In this document: in pieces, positions 1-6,957 of the stretch
Layout: every line of letters starts with the position of its first letter
How positions within the stretch are numbered: position 1 is the stretch's first letter
Assembly (NCBI GenBank): GCA_945870115.1
Contig: CAMBRH010000031.1
Coordinates: forward strand, 1 to 17,377
Length of the DNA stretch: 17,377 nucleotides
Source: Chitinophaga pinensis
GTDB lineage: Bacteria; Bacteroidota; Bacteroidia; Flavobacteriales_D; Crocinitomicaceae
Reading direction: 5' to 3'
The notes under the pieces: generated by a model
What the model saw: the letters and a program-made list of their open reading frames with translations, nothing else
Database searches by the model: none
What the model was told of the DNA's origin: nothing
Program-made: the position numbers and the translations under genes

Positions 1-115
1 TTCCAAAAATAAATGTTGGCAAATTATTTCGCAAAAAAATGTGGTTTAAATTAATGTTTACAGTAATTCTGGCAAAAAATTCTCTTATTCATCTGATACT
101 GTTTACTTAAAACTG
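1..115 (+). pseudogene. Possible degraded upstream coding region of the hydrolase
   Basis: No complete gene lies here. The hydrolase frame is open from 50 to 115 and reads as plausible protein (NVYSNSGKKFSYSSDTVYL). A TAA at 47-49 closes that frame, while another frame is open from position 3 to a TAA at 108-110 (starting PKINVGKLFRKKMWF). A run of seven A's at 33-39 is a likely slippage site. One reading is that a longer gene continued from the left and was disrupted. Alternatively this is just non-coding leader. Confidence 0.3.
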
Positions 116-1030
116 TTGAATCTCAAACAAAAATCTTACGGTCATTACATTGTGAAAAATTTTTGGAATGATTTGGGCGAACTTGTTTCTGAGGAAATTT
201 TTGCGTTCAATGGTGAAAATGTGACAAACTATTTTTCTTCCAAAGAAAAGCCAATTCCGAAGCATATTGTAGTTTTTTCAAATGGTTATCGAGGTCCGAA
301 AAAGAACAAAGATGTAACGGATAATATGCTTACTAAAAAAGACCGTTTTCATTATTGGTTGCGATTAGATAAAGCATTTGTGAATCGCATTAAACCCGAT
401 GATTATTTTTACATTGATGGAAATAACAAAATTAGCACTTCAAATCACCGTTCAATGGCAAATTTTTCTTTAAGTTACTCGAGAATAAAGGCCTTAAGAA
501 AAAAAGATAAAAACAAAGATAATTTCCATTTATTGAATACTACTCCAAACGATGAAGGTTTTTTTGAACGCAAAGAAAAAGGAAAAATCGCTGGAAGAGC
601 CTATTTAGCCGAAAAATGTAATTCTCCCGCATGTGTAGAAATCAAAGATACGATTGACATCGTTTCACATAGTATGGGTTATGCTTATTCATTAGGTTTT
701 ATCGAAGAAGTCAAAGAATTTGTGATTTTTAGAAATATGTACATTATTGCTCCAGAAAATGCCTGCGCTGACGGTGGAGATTGGTCACTTTTTTCGGAAG
801 TTTGGCAATATGGAAGTAATTTAGACCAAGAAAATCCCGATCCAGTTTGGGAACAAGATGGAATTGCACCACAATGTGAGGTGAAAGATTTAAAAATTGC
901 AAAAATTGGTGGTAGGGTTTTTATTCCAGAAAACGAAAAACGAAAAAACTTCATCAATTCACACATGTTAAATCATTACCGCTGGATTTTCCAAGATTTA
1001 AAAATCGGAGAGAAGGGTTTTGTTTTTTAG
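116..1030 (+). CDS. Lipase-like alpha/beta hydrolase, probably 5'-truncated
   Basis: A 304-residue reading from a TTG. A predicted strand (HIVVFSNGYRG, residues 50-60) resembles the oxyanion-hole strand of lipases. DIVSHSMG (181-188) is a nucleophile-elbow motif of the GxSxG type with Ser in place of the first Gly, making Ser186 the likely nucleophile. Asp219 or Asp222 and His283 (NSHMLNHY) are candidate triad partners. I recall similar domains at the C-terminus of larger flavobacterial proteins, some of them possibly secreted effectors, but this is memory and not a search. The frame stays open upstream to position 50 with protein-like content and no ATG, and a TAA lies at 47-49. The TTG is therefore an arbitrary start. 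The gene may be the 3' remnant of a longer one broken by a stop or indel. No signal peptide or membrane segment is visible. The substrate is unknown. Confidence 0.6.
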   Translation: MNLKQKSYGHYIVKNFWNDLGELVSEEIFAFNGENVTNYFSSKEKPIPKHIVVFSNGYRGPKKNKDVTDNMLTKKDRFHYWLRLDKAFVNRIKPDDYFYIDGNNKISTSNHRSMANFSLSYSRIKALRKKDKNKDNFHLLNTTPNDEGFFERKEKGKIAGRAYLAEKCNSPACVEIKDTIDIVSHSMGYAYSLGFIEEVKEFVIFRNMYIIAPENACADGGDWSLFSEVWQYGSNLDQENPDPVWEQDGIAPQCEVKDLKIAKIGGRVFIPENEKRKNFINSHMLNHYRWIFQDLKIGEKGFVF

Positions 1031-1110
1031 CACTAACATTTTATTTATATTAAATTATTTTTTTTGAAATTAATTTTAATAAAATCAATTTTCTTTCAAC
1101 TTTTTTAGAT

Positions 1111-1144
1111 TTGACTTATTTAAACGAATTTTTTTATATATTTG
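1111..1144 (+). promoter_or_regulatory. Flavobacterium-type promoter (TTG / TAnnTTTG)
   Basis: TTG at 1111-1113 is followed after 23 bases by TATATTTG at 1137-1144. This matches the known Flavobacterium consensus TTG-N17-23-TAnnTTTG at the upper end of the spacer range. Transcription would start near 1150, inside the nominal reading frame of the small protein. Confidence 0.5.
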
Positions 1145-1578
1145 TCGTTAAATATGCTAAATTAATCAAGAAATCAATTCCAATATTAGAAAATTGTTCA
1201 CTTGTTAGTGAAAAAGAATTCCCACATGCAACTGTCCGGATTTATTCTAATGGAATATTTCATGCCTATTTTTACTCTAAGGGAATTTTAGACATGAATT
1301 TGATACATGAAATCGATTTATTCAATGAAGAAAATAGGGGTCATGCTTACAGGAATCTTTTTGAATTTGAACCTTTAGTTGAAATTGACCCAGAAGTTAG
1401 AAAATGGGCTTCTGCTCCAGATGGAAATAAAAAAACAATTGCTGACGCAATTTTAATAAATAGTTTAGCACATAAATTACAAGCAAATTTTTATTTAAAA
1501 TTCAATAAGCCTGTAAAACCAACAAAACTTTTTAACGCAAGGGAAAAGGCTGTTGTTTGGTTGTTGAAGCAGAAATAA
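1111..1578 (+). CDS. STAS/SEC14-like (DUF7793-type) small protein, start uncertain
   Basis: At most 155 residues. The C-terminal half (EIDPEVRKWAS, then NKKTIADAILINSLAHKLQANFYLKF, ending in AREKAVVWLL) resembles small flavobacterial proteins annotated as STAS/SEC14-domain or DUF7793, which have a SpoIIAA-like fold and unknown function. This family call is from memory. The first in-frame initiator is a TTG at 1111, but that TTG coincides with the -33 position of a good Flavobacterium-type promoter whose -7 box is at 1137-1144, so initiation there is unlikely. The only ATG just downstream, at 1154, is in another frame and reads four codons to a stop. The next in-frame ATG, at 1294, would remove the N-terminal third. 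A one-base indel after 1154 may have split the original start from the body. It lies 80 bases after the hydrolase. A partner or immunity role is possible but not supported. Confidence 0.6.
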   Translation: MTYLNEFFYIFVVKYAKLIKKSIPILENCSLVSEKEFPHATVRIYSNGIFHAYFYSKGILDMNLIHEIDLFNEENRGHAYRNLFEFEPLVEIDPEVRKWASAPDGNKKTIADAILINSLAHKLQANFYLKFNKPVKPTKLFNAREKAVVWLLKQK

Positions 1579-1638
1579 TTCAGTAATTTACTAAAATCGA
1601 CAAATCGGATTCTTTCATTTGATAAAGGATTAAAAATA

Positions 1639-1678
1639 AAGTCTTAAAATCCTAAAATCTTAGCATCTTAAAGTCTAT
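1639..1678 (+). repeat. Five-unit degenerate 8-nt tandem repeat
   Basis: Five consecutive 8-mers fit the frame AARTCYTA: AAGTCTTA, AAATCCTA, AAATCTTA, GCATCTTA, AAGTCTAT. It lies in the 141-base gap between the small protein and recO. Similar 8-nt arrays occur at 5366-5426 and 6883-6957. A weak -7-like TACTTTCG at 1686-1693, one mismatch from TAnnTTTG, follows and may drive recO. Confidence 0.65.
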
Positions 1679-1719
1679 TTTTCACTACTTTCGTACAGTT
1701 AAATTTTAGTACCAATAAC

Positions 1720-2430
1720 TTGAAAAAAACCGAGCAAGGATTTATTTTAAACCGAATTTCATATTCTGAAACGAGCATTATTGTAAAGATATTTACAAAA
1801 AATCACGGTTTAAAATCTTTTATGGTAAAAGGTGGAGCAAAAAAATTCAGTTCCATTTTTCAAGCTTTGACTTACATTGAATTTACGTATTATCAAAAAA
1901 ATGAAGATCAATTAGCTAATTTATATGAGCCCGTTTTGGTCAAAAATTTTCAAGAAATTTATTTTGATCCAATCAAACAAAGTGTTGTTTTTTTTGAAAC
2001 AGAATTTTTAAAACAATGTTTGCATGAAAATCAAGCAGATGTTGCATTGTTTGATTTTATATTAAATGAATTGGAATTTTTAAATAGTCAGACTTTCAAT
2101 CCCAATTATTTAATTCATTGGATATTGGATTTAGCTTTTTTATTCGGAATTCAACCTCAATTAATTGATGAAGGAGCCAAATATTTTGATTTAATCAATG
2201 GTGAACTCACAATTCTTAATTCGATGCATTCAGAATCTCTAAAAGGTGATATTATTGTAAAATTTGCTCAGTTTTTAAACTGTAGAACTGAAGAACAAAT
2301 GGAAATTCACTTAAGCAAAGATGAAAGAAAACAATTACTTGAAATTTTGTTACGGTATTTCAGTTTACACATCGATACTTTTAAGAAAATTAATTCTTTT
2401 GACATTTATCAGACGCTTTGGTATGATTAA
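1720..2430 (+). CDS. recO: DNA repair protein RecO
   Basis: 236 residues, the usual length for RecO. RecO binds single-stranded DNA and, with RecR, loads RecA onto SSB-coated gaps in the RecF recombination-repair pathway. It is cytoplasmic. The N-terminal OB-fold pattern is clear in residues 1-80: GFILNRISYSETSIIVKIFT, then HGLKSFMVKGG, a Bacteroidota-type opening. The C-terminal helical domain follows, with a hydrophobic stretch near 145-165. No four-cysteine zinc site is present, which is common in this phylum. The start is a TTG giving LKKTEQGF; no in-frame ATG lies nearby upstream and the protein aligns in length from here. It is monocistronic as far as can be seen and ends 17 bases before a strong hairpin. 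Confidence 0.93.
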   Translation: MKKTEQGFILNRISYSETSIIVKIFTKNHGLKSFMVKGGAKKFSSIFQALTYIEFTYYQKNEDQLANLYEPVLVKNFQEIYFDPIKQSVVFFETEFLKQCLHENQADVALFDFILNELEFLNSQTFNPNYLIHWILDLAFLFGIQPQLIDEGAKYFDLINGELTILNSMHSESLKGDIIVKFAQFLNCRTEEQMEIHLSKDERKQLLEILLRYFSLHIDTFKKINSFDIYQTLWYD

Positions 2431-2447
2431 AAAAAAGTCTAACAAAA

Positions 2448-2472
2448 AAAAGCGATAAAAATTACCGCTTTT
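2448..2472. terminator. Bidirectional intrinsic terminator
   Basis: A perfect 7-bp stem AAAAGCG / CGCTTTT (2448-2454 with 2466-2472). The loop can pair three more bases after one mismatch. A T-rich tract follows on the + strand, and an uninterrupted run of eight T's follows on the minus strand. It lies between the converging recO and peptide-binding-protein genes and can serve both. Confidence 0.8.
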
Positions 2473-2492
2473 CAATCTTTTAATAAAAAGAA

Positions 2493-4205
2493 TTATTTTT
2501 TTGGTTCTTTGATAAAGATCTTTGAAAAATCTAATGTTTCCATAGAATTTGTTTCGAAATTCTTAATTTTAGAATTAATCATTGTTATAAAATCATCATT
2601 AATCAAAGGCATAACAACCGCCTCATCAATTAAAATTTGATCGCATTTAACAAAATAATCATTTCTAGTTTTAGGATTTTTTTCCTTCGTAGCTAAATTC
2701 AACAAACGATCGTATTCCGGAGAATTAAATTTTACGGTATTCATGGTTTGAGAATTGGATCCAATGTGTTTGCTTGCAAATAAGTTTAAAAAATTCTCAG
2801 GATCAGGATAATCTGCAATCCATCCACCTCTCCACATTTTTGCTTTCCCTGAAGATATTGCTTTATCTCTTTCGTCTAAACTACAAAGTTTAAGATTAAC
2901 TGTAATATTTAAATTGCTTTTTAATTGCTTTTTAATTGCCTCATAAAGCATGAAAATGGAATTTCCTGATTGCGCATTTACATAAACATCAAGTACTGGA
3001 AAACCTTTACCTTCAGGATATCCAGCTTCAGCTAATAGTTTTTTAGCCAAACTTACATTTAATTTATAACCATTGACTTTCTCGGTAGTATAATCCTCAA
3101 TATTAGGAACAAATCCATTTTCACAGGCATATCCTTCACCTTTTAGGTAATTATTTACAATTTGATTTCTGTCAATTGCTAGGTTAAATGCTTTTCTAAC
3201 ATTTTTATTATTAAATGGCTCAGCGTTGTGTGCAAAACCTAAATATGCCACACTTAAACTATTTTTTGAATCTATTTTGTGCTTCACAGTCATTCCTGCT
3301 TGAGCTTCTTCTAAAGATCCTAGAATGTTTTCAATTTCATCAACAGGAATTTCTAAAACTAAATCTATTTTTTTATTTCTGAAAGCCATCAATTCACTTT
3401 TCTTATCGGTAGAATATGTCATTCTAACTTTTTCTAAAAAAGGTAATTGATTTCCAAAGTCATCTTTTTTCCAATAATTATTATTTCTTTTTAATAACAC
3501 CTCTTTACTTGAAATCGATTCTAAACAAAATGGACCTGTTCCAACCGGATGTTTAACAACATCATTTTTATACATTTCAAAAGATTCTTTTGGAAAAATA
3601 CCCAAACTAGAATGTGTTAATATTTTATCAAAACCAACGAACGACTCAACAAGCTCAATGATTACTGAATTATCTTTTACTGTAATTCCAGAGACACCTC
3701 CATCAGTCAAACTGTTTTTGCTTTTTTTATTAAATTCCTTAGCGCCTTTGATTTTATCAACAAGCATCCAACTCATTTTATTTACTTTCAATCCACTGCA
3801 AGCAAAGTCTAAAGCGTATTTTACATCTTCTGGTGTCAATTCTCTTCCATCACCACCTGAAAAACAAGCATCATTATGGAAAAAAACTCCTTCTTTAATT
3901 TTTAATGTAAACGTTTTTGCATCAGAACTAATCGTAAAACTACTCGCTAAATTTGGTACTACTTTATTTGTTTTGAAATCTATGCTTAACAATGATTCAA
4001 ATATCTGACCAGCAATACGTTGATTATAAACATCTGCCGTTGCAACAGGAAACAAACAATTGATTTTCTCTGATGACATAAAACGAAACTCTCCTCCATA
4101 TTTAGCTCCTCCATTAGCTTTCAATTGAGAAATATCCACTTCATTTTCTGAACAAGAACTTACAAGAATAACGCTTGTTACAAGTAACAAAAATAGTTTA
4201 AACAT
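2493..4205 (-). CDS. Oligopeptide-binding-type (SBP_bac_5) lipoprotein
   Basis: 570 residues. A lipoprotein signal peptide (MFKLFLLLVTSVILVSSC) ends in a lipobox with the lipidated Cys at residue 18. Family 5 extracellular solute-binding features follow: GGEFRFMSSEKINCLFP near residue 40, the PVGTGPF turn followed by NNNYWKKDD, the AFNLAIDRNQIV segment in the second half, and a C-terminal AVVMPLIND. Family members capture peptides or similar ligands for Opp/Dpp ABC transporters. The residues after Cys (SENEVD) are acidic and resemble the lipoprotein export signal that sends Bacteroidota lipoproteins to the cell surface, so outer-surface location is inferred. No permease or ATPase is adjacent, so it may be an orphan receptor or use transporter genes elsewhere. 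It has its own -7 box and probably its own mRNA. Confidence 0.88.
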   Translation of the reverse strand: MFKLFLLLVTSVILVSSCSENEVDISQLKANGGAKYGGEFRFMSSEKINCLFPVATADVYNQRIAGQIFESLLSIDFKTNKVVPNLASSFTISSDAKTFTLKIKEGVFFHNDACFSGGDGRELTPEDVKYALDFACSGLKVNKMSWMLVDKIKGAKEFNKKSKNSLTDGGVSGITVKDNSVIIELVESFVGFDKILTHSSLGIFPKESFEMYKNDVVKHPVGTGPFCLESISSKEVLLKRNNNYWKKDDFGNQLPFLEKVRMTYSTDKKSELMAFRNKKIDLVLEIPVDEIENILGSLEEAQAGMTVKHKIDSKNSLSVAYLGFAHNAEPFNNKNVRKAFNLAIDRNQIVNNYLKGEGYACENGFVPNIEDYTTEKVNGYKLNVSLAKKLLAEAGYPEGKGFPVLDVYVNAQSGNSIFMLYEAIKKQLKSNLNITVNLKLCSLDERDKAISSGKAKMWRGGWIADYPDPENFLNLFASKHIGSNSQTMNTVKFNSPEYDRLLNLATKEKNPKTRNDYFVKCDQILIDEAVVMPLINDDFITMINSKIKNFETNSMETLDFSKIFIKEPKK

Positions 4206-4228
4206 TGTTTTTTTTTTATTAAAGTCAA

Positions 4229-4236
4229 CAAATATA
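4229..4236 (-). promoter_or_regulatory. -7 box (TAnnTTTG) for the peptide-binding lipoprotein
   Basis: On the minus strand this reads TATATTTG, a perfect match to the Bacteroidota -7 element, in the 59-base gap after trpS. The start codon is 23 bases downstream, giving a leader of about 17 bases. No convincing TTG lies at -33. Confidence 0.55.
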
Positions 4237-4264
4237 ATAATTAAAAAATAATAAAGCGAATTTT

Positions 4265-5236
4265 TTATAAAAAACCCAATTTTACTCTAACACGATTTAA
4301 GACTTCATCAGCTATTTTTGACGCTTTTTTTGCTCCAATTTTTAGTATTTCATCAATTTTTGAAGTGTCATTCATGTAATAATCGAACAATTCTCTTTCA
4401 TGTTTGAATTTTGTCAGAATCAATTCTAAAAGTGCAATTTTTGCATGTCCAAAACCATAACCTCCTTCTAAATAAAGTTTTCTCATCTTGAAAATTTCAT
4501 CTTCACTTGCTAAAAGTTTGTATAAACTAAAAACATTACATATGTCAGGATTCTTGGTGTCCTCCAAGCTTTCACTGCCAGTTACAATTGACATGATTTG
4601 CTTTTTCAATTCTTTCTCTGGAAGAAACAAAGTAATGAAATTATTGCGAGATTTACTCATTTTTTCACCGTCAGTTCCAGGAACTAATTTTGTATCTTCT
4701 TGAATAAAATCTTGAGGAAGAACAAAAGTTTCTCCCATTTTTGCATGAAAACGGGAAGCAACATCGCGGGTCATTTCCAAATGTTGTAATTGATCTTTTC
4801 CAACTGGTACAATTTCGGCATCGTAAATTAAAATATCCGCTGCCATTAATATTGGATAGGCAAAAAGTCCAGCATTTACATCGCCTAAACGATCAGCTTT
4901 ATCTTTAAAACTATGTGCTAAAGTCAATCGTTGAAAGGGGTAAAAACACATTAAATGCCAAGCCAATTCAGTCACTTGAGCAACGTCACTTTGGCGGTAA
5001 AAAACCGTCTTTTCTGGATTTAAACCAAAAGCCAACCAAGTTGCAGCAGTTGAGTAAGTGTTGTTTTTTAAAGTTTCACCATCTTTTATTTGCGTCAAAG
5101 AATGTAAATCCGCAATGAAAAGAAAAGATTCATTCTCTTCTTTTTTTGACATTTCAATTGCAGGTACAATTGCTCCTAAAATATTCCCCAAATGTGGAGT
5201 TCCTGTACTTTGTATTCCTGTTAAAATTCTAGCCAT
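4265..5236 (-). CDS. trpS: Tryptophan--tRNA ligase
   Basis: 323 residues, typical for bacterial TrpRS. It attaches tryptophan to tRNA(Trp) at the expense of ATP in the cytoplasm. As a class I synthetase it shows the HIGH-equivalent PHLGN at residues 14-18 (context GIQSTGTPHLGN) and KMSKS at 192-196 (GTDGEKMSKSRN). The TrpRS-specific stretches RQSDV (81-85), NAGLFAYPILMAADIL (121-136) and VPVGKDQLQHLEMTRD (143-158) are all present. The ATG at 5236 gives MARILTGIQ, the usual N-terminus. It is oriented like cysS and pgk upstream. No TAnnTTTG box is visible in the 171-base gap from cysS, which holds repeats instead, so read-through from upstream is possible. Confidence 0.96.
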   Translation of the reverse strand: MARILTGIQSTGTPHLGNILGAIVPAIEMSKKEENESFLFIADLHSLTQIKDGETLKNNTYSTAATWLAFGLNPEKTVFYRQSDVAQVTELAWHLMCFYPFQRLTLAHSFKDKADRLGDVNAGLFAYPILMAADILIYDAEIVPVGKDQLQHLEMTRDVASRFHAKMGETFVLPQDFIQEDTKLVPGTDGEKMSKSRNNFITLFLPEKELKKQIMSIVTGSESLEDTKNPDICNVFSLYKLLASEDEIFKMRKLYLEGGYGFGHAKIALLELILTKFKHERELFDYYMNDTSKIDEILKIGAKKASKIADEVLNRVRVKLGFL

Positions 5237-5250
5237 TTTTATTAGTTATG

Positions 5251-5269
5251 CCCTTCGACAAGCTCAGGG
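5251..5269. repeat. REP-like palindrome of the CTTCGACAAGCTCAG type
   Basis: The sequence CCCTTCGACAAGCTCAGGG has self-complementary ends (CCCT / AGGG) and an inner CTT / AAG pairing. From established knowledge, this core (TGAGCTTGTCGAAG on the other strand) is a very widespread intergenic palindromic repeat. It lies 15 bases upstream of the trpS start. Translated, it produces the ALRQAQGE string that often betrays false ORFs over this element. Confidence 0.7.
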
Positions 5270-5287
5270 TGAAAATTATGAGTTTAG

Positions 5288-5426
5288 AATAGACTTAAGA
5301 CTAAAAAAGTCAGAAGACAAGACTTTATTTTATCTTAATTCTAAAATTTTGTTTCAAATTTGAATAAGTCTTGACTTATGAATCTTGATGTCTTAATATC
5401 CTGTGTCTTAAAGTCCTGATGTCCAG
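5288..5426. repeat. Degenerate 8-nt periodic repeat region between cysS and trpS
   Basis: From 5366 to 5426 the + strand reads as units of 7-8 bases (AAGTCTTG, ACTTATG, AATCTTG, ATGTCTTA, ATATCCTG, TGTCTTA, AAGTCCTG, ATGTCCAG), the same motif as at 1639-1678. The segment 5288-5328 carries inverted versions (AGACTTA, AGACTAA, AAGACAA, GACTTTA), so the two parts could fold back on each other. The array overlaps the last codons and the stop codon of cysS (5408-5410). Confidence 0.6.
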
Positions 5427-6877
5427 ATAGCGCCTTCCTTTCCGTCTTTGACAACTATTCCAGCTTCGTTGAGTTTATCTCTAATTAAATCTGACATGGA
5501 CCAATTTTTGGTTTCTCTAGCTTCCTGGCGGATTTCTAAAACCAAATCCATTACTTTTGAAAGTTTGTCATTTCCTTGTTCCTGAATCTTTTTCAAGCCC
5601 AAAACATCGAAAACAAAAGCGTTAGTTTCTTTGACTAATAATGCTAAATCTTCTTTAGAAATTGTTTCCTTTCCATCAGAAATTAAATTTATATAGCGAA
5701 TTGCTTCAAATAAATTAGCAACTAAACTTGGCGCTGAAAAATCGTCATTCATTGCTTCGTAAAAACTATCAACCAATTGTTTTACATCAAATGAACTTTG
5801 GTTTGAAACAGTCAAATTTGGAAGTTTATTTATTGCTTCCATTAATTTATGAAATCCCTTTTCTGAAGCAATTAAAGCTTCTGATGTGAAATCCAAGGTG
5901 CTTCTGTAATGAGCTTGCATCATGAAGAAACGCACGACCATTGGGTCAAAACCTTTTTCTAACAAATCATTTTCACCAGAAATTAATTCTTCTGGTAACA
6001 GCGTATTTCCTGTCGATTTTGACATTTTTTTGCCGTTTAAAGTCAGCATATTTGTGTGCATCCAATAATTTACTGGAGCTTTTCCTGTTGAGGCGCATCC
6101 TTGAGCAATTTCACATTCGTGATGCGGGAATTTTAAATCCATTCCACCGCCGTGAATATCAAATTGTTCGCCTAAATATTTCGTGCTCATGGCTGAACAT
6201 TCCAAGTGCCAGCCTGGAAAACCAATTCCCCACGGTGATGGCCATTTCATCAAATGTTCTGCTGAAGCATTTTTCCAAAGTGCAAAATCAAGTGAATTTC
6301 GTTTTTCTTCTTGTCCGTCTAAATCTCTTGTTCCTGAAATTAAATCTTCAATTTTTCTTCCCGATAATTCCCCATAAGGAAAAGATTCATTGTATTTTAA
6401 GACATCAAAATAAACCGATCCGTTGACTTCATAGGCAAATCCATTGTCAATTATTTGTTTGATTAATTCGATTTGTTCAATAATATGTGCCGTTGCAGTT
6501 GGTTCAATTGATGGTGGCAAGCTGTTGAACAAAGACATCACCGTATGAAAATCAACCGTGTATTTTTGCACAATTTCCATTGGCTCAATTTGCTCCAAAC
6601 GTGCCTTTTTAGCAATTTTATCTTCTCCTTCGTCTGCATCATCCACTAAATGACCAACATCAGTAATATTTCTAACATAACGAACTTTAAATCCTAAATG
6701 AAGTAAATATCTGTAAACCAAATCAAAAGAAATAAAAGTTCGGCAATTCCCAAGATGAACGTTGCTGTAAACTGTTGGTCCACAAACGTATAATCCAACA
6801 AAATTTTTGTTTATTGGTGAAAATTCCTCTTTTTTTCCAGATAAGGATGAATATATTTGTAATTTGTTTTTTTCCAT
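5408..6877 (-). CDS. cysS: Cysteine--tRNA ligase
   Basis: 489 residues. It charges tRNA(Cys) with cysteine. As a class I enzyme it shows HLGN at 41-44 in YVCGPTVYSNVHLGNCRT and KMSKS at 284-288. The zinc ligands of the family are recognisable: Cys32, Cys227 (WHLECSAMS), His252 and Glu256 (FPHHECEIAQ). The DIHGGGMDLKFPHHE signature is intact and the C-terminal DALR-type helical domain covers roughly 365-430. The start MEKNKLQIYSS is normal. The stop codon and the codons for the last few residues (TSGL) lie inside the 8-nt repeat array, so the C-terminus may have been rewritten by the repeat. The gene follows pgk after 80 bases that consist almost wholly of the same repeat. Confidence 0.96.
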   Translation of the reverse strand: MEKNKLQIYSSLSGKKEEFSPINKNFVGLYVCGPTVYSNVHLGNCRTFISFDLVYRYLLHLGFKVRYVRNITDVGHLVDDADEGEDKIAKKARLEQIEPMEIVQKYTVDFHTVMSLFNSLPPSIEPTATAHIIEQIELIKQIIDNGFAYEVNGSVYFDVLKYNESFPYGELSGRKIEDLISGTRDLDGQEEKRNSLDFALWKNASAEHLMKWPSPWGIGFPGWHLECSAMSTKYLGEQFDIHGGGMDLKFPHHECEIAQGCASTGKAPVNYWMHTNMLTLNGKKMSKSTGNTLLPEELISGENDLLEKGFDPMVVRFFMMQAHYRSTLDFTSEALIASEKGFHKLMEAINKLPNLTVSNQSSFDVKQLVDSFYEAMNDDFSAPSLVANLFEAIRYINLISDGKETISKEDLALLVKETNAFVFDVLGLKKIQEQGNDKLSKVMDLVLEIRQEARETKNWSMSDLIRDKLNEAGIVVKDGKEGAIWTSGL

Positions 6878-6882
6878 TAATT

Positions 6883-6957
6883 TAGATTTTAAGACTTTAG
6901 GATACTAAGATATTAAGACTCGATTCTGTTTTAAAGTCCTAATATCTTGATGTCTAT
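6883..6957. repeat. Inverted pair of 8-nt repeat arrays between pgk and cysS
   Basis: The left arm (6883-6922) reads as five + strand 8-mers: TAGATTTT, AAGACTTT, AGGATACT, AAGATATT, AAGACTCG. The right arm (6934-6957) is in the opposite sense: AAGTCCTA, ATATCTTG, ATGTCTAT. Positions 6901-6920 can pair with 6935-6954 with about four mismatches, giving a long imperfect hairpin. It starts directly after the pgk stop codon (6958-6960 on the minus strand) and may act as a terminator, attenuator or mRNA-stabilising hairpin. Confidence 0.65.

Noticed and set aside
1031..1110. Possible terminator or small gene after the hydrolase
   Set aside because: Only AT-rich runs are present, with no stem and no open frame of interest.
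1639..1678. CRISPR-like periodicity before recO
   Set aside because: Units are only 8 bases, degenerate and without spacers, so this is not a CRISPR array.
3658..4008. 116-codon + strand frame inside the peptide-binding lipoprotein gene
   Set aside because: Antisense to a clear family member with intact motifs; no recognisable product.
5058..5363. Open frame of 101 codons on the + strand over the trpS start and the adjacent gap
   Set aside because: Its first half is antisense to trpS and the rest is the REP-like palindrome (ALRQAQGE) and repeat DNA. No gene-like features.
5941..6426. 161-codon + strand frame opposite cysS
   Set aside because: Antisense to the catalytic core of CysRS, which has all key residues; low-complexity Leu/Phe/His content typical of shadow frames.
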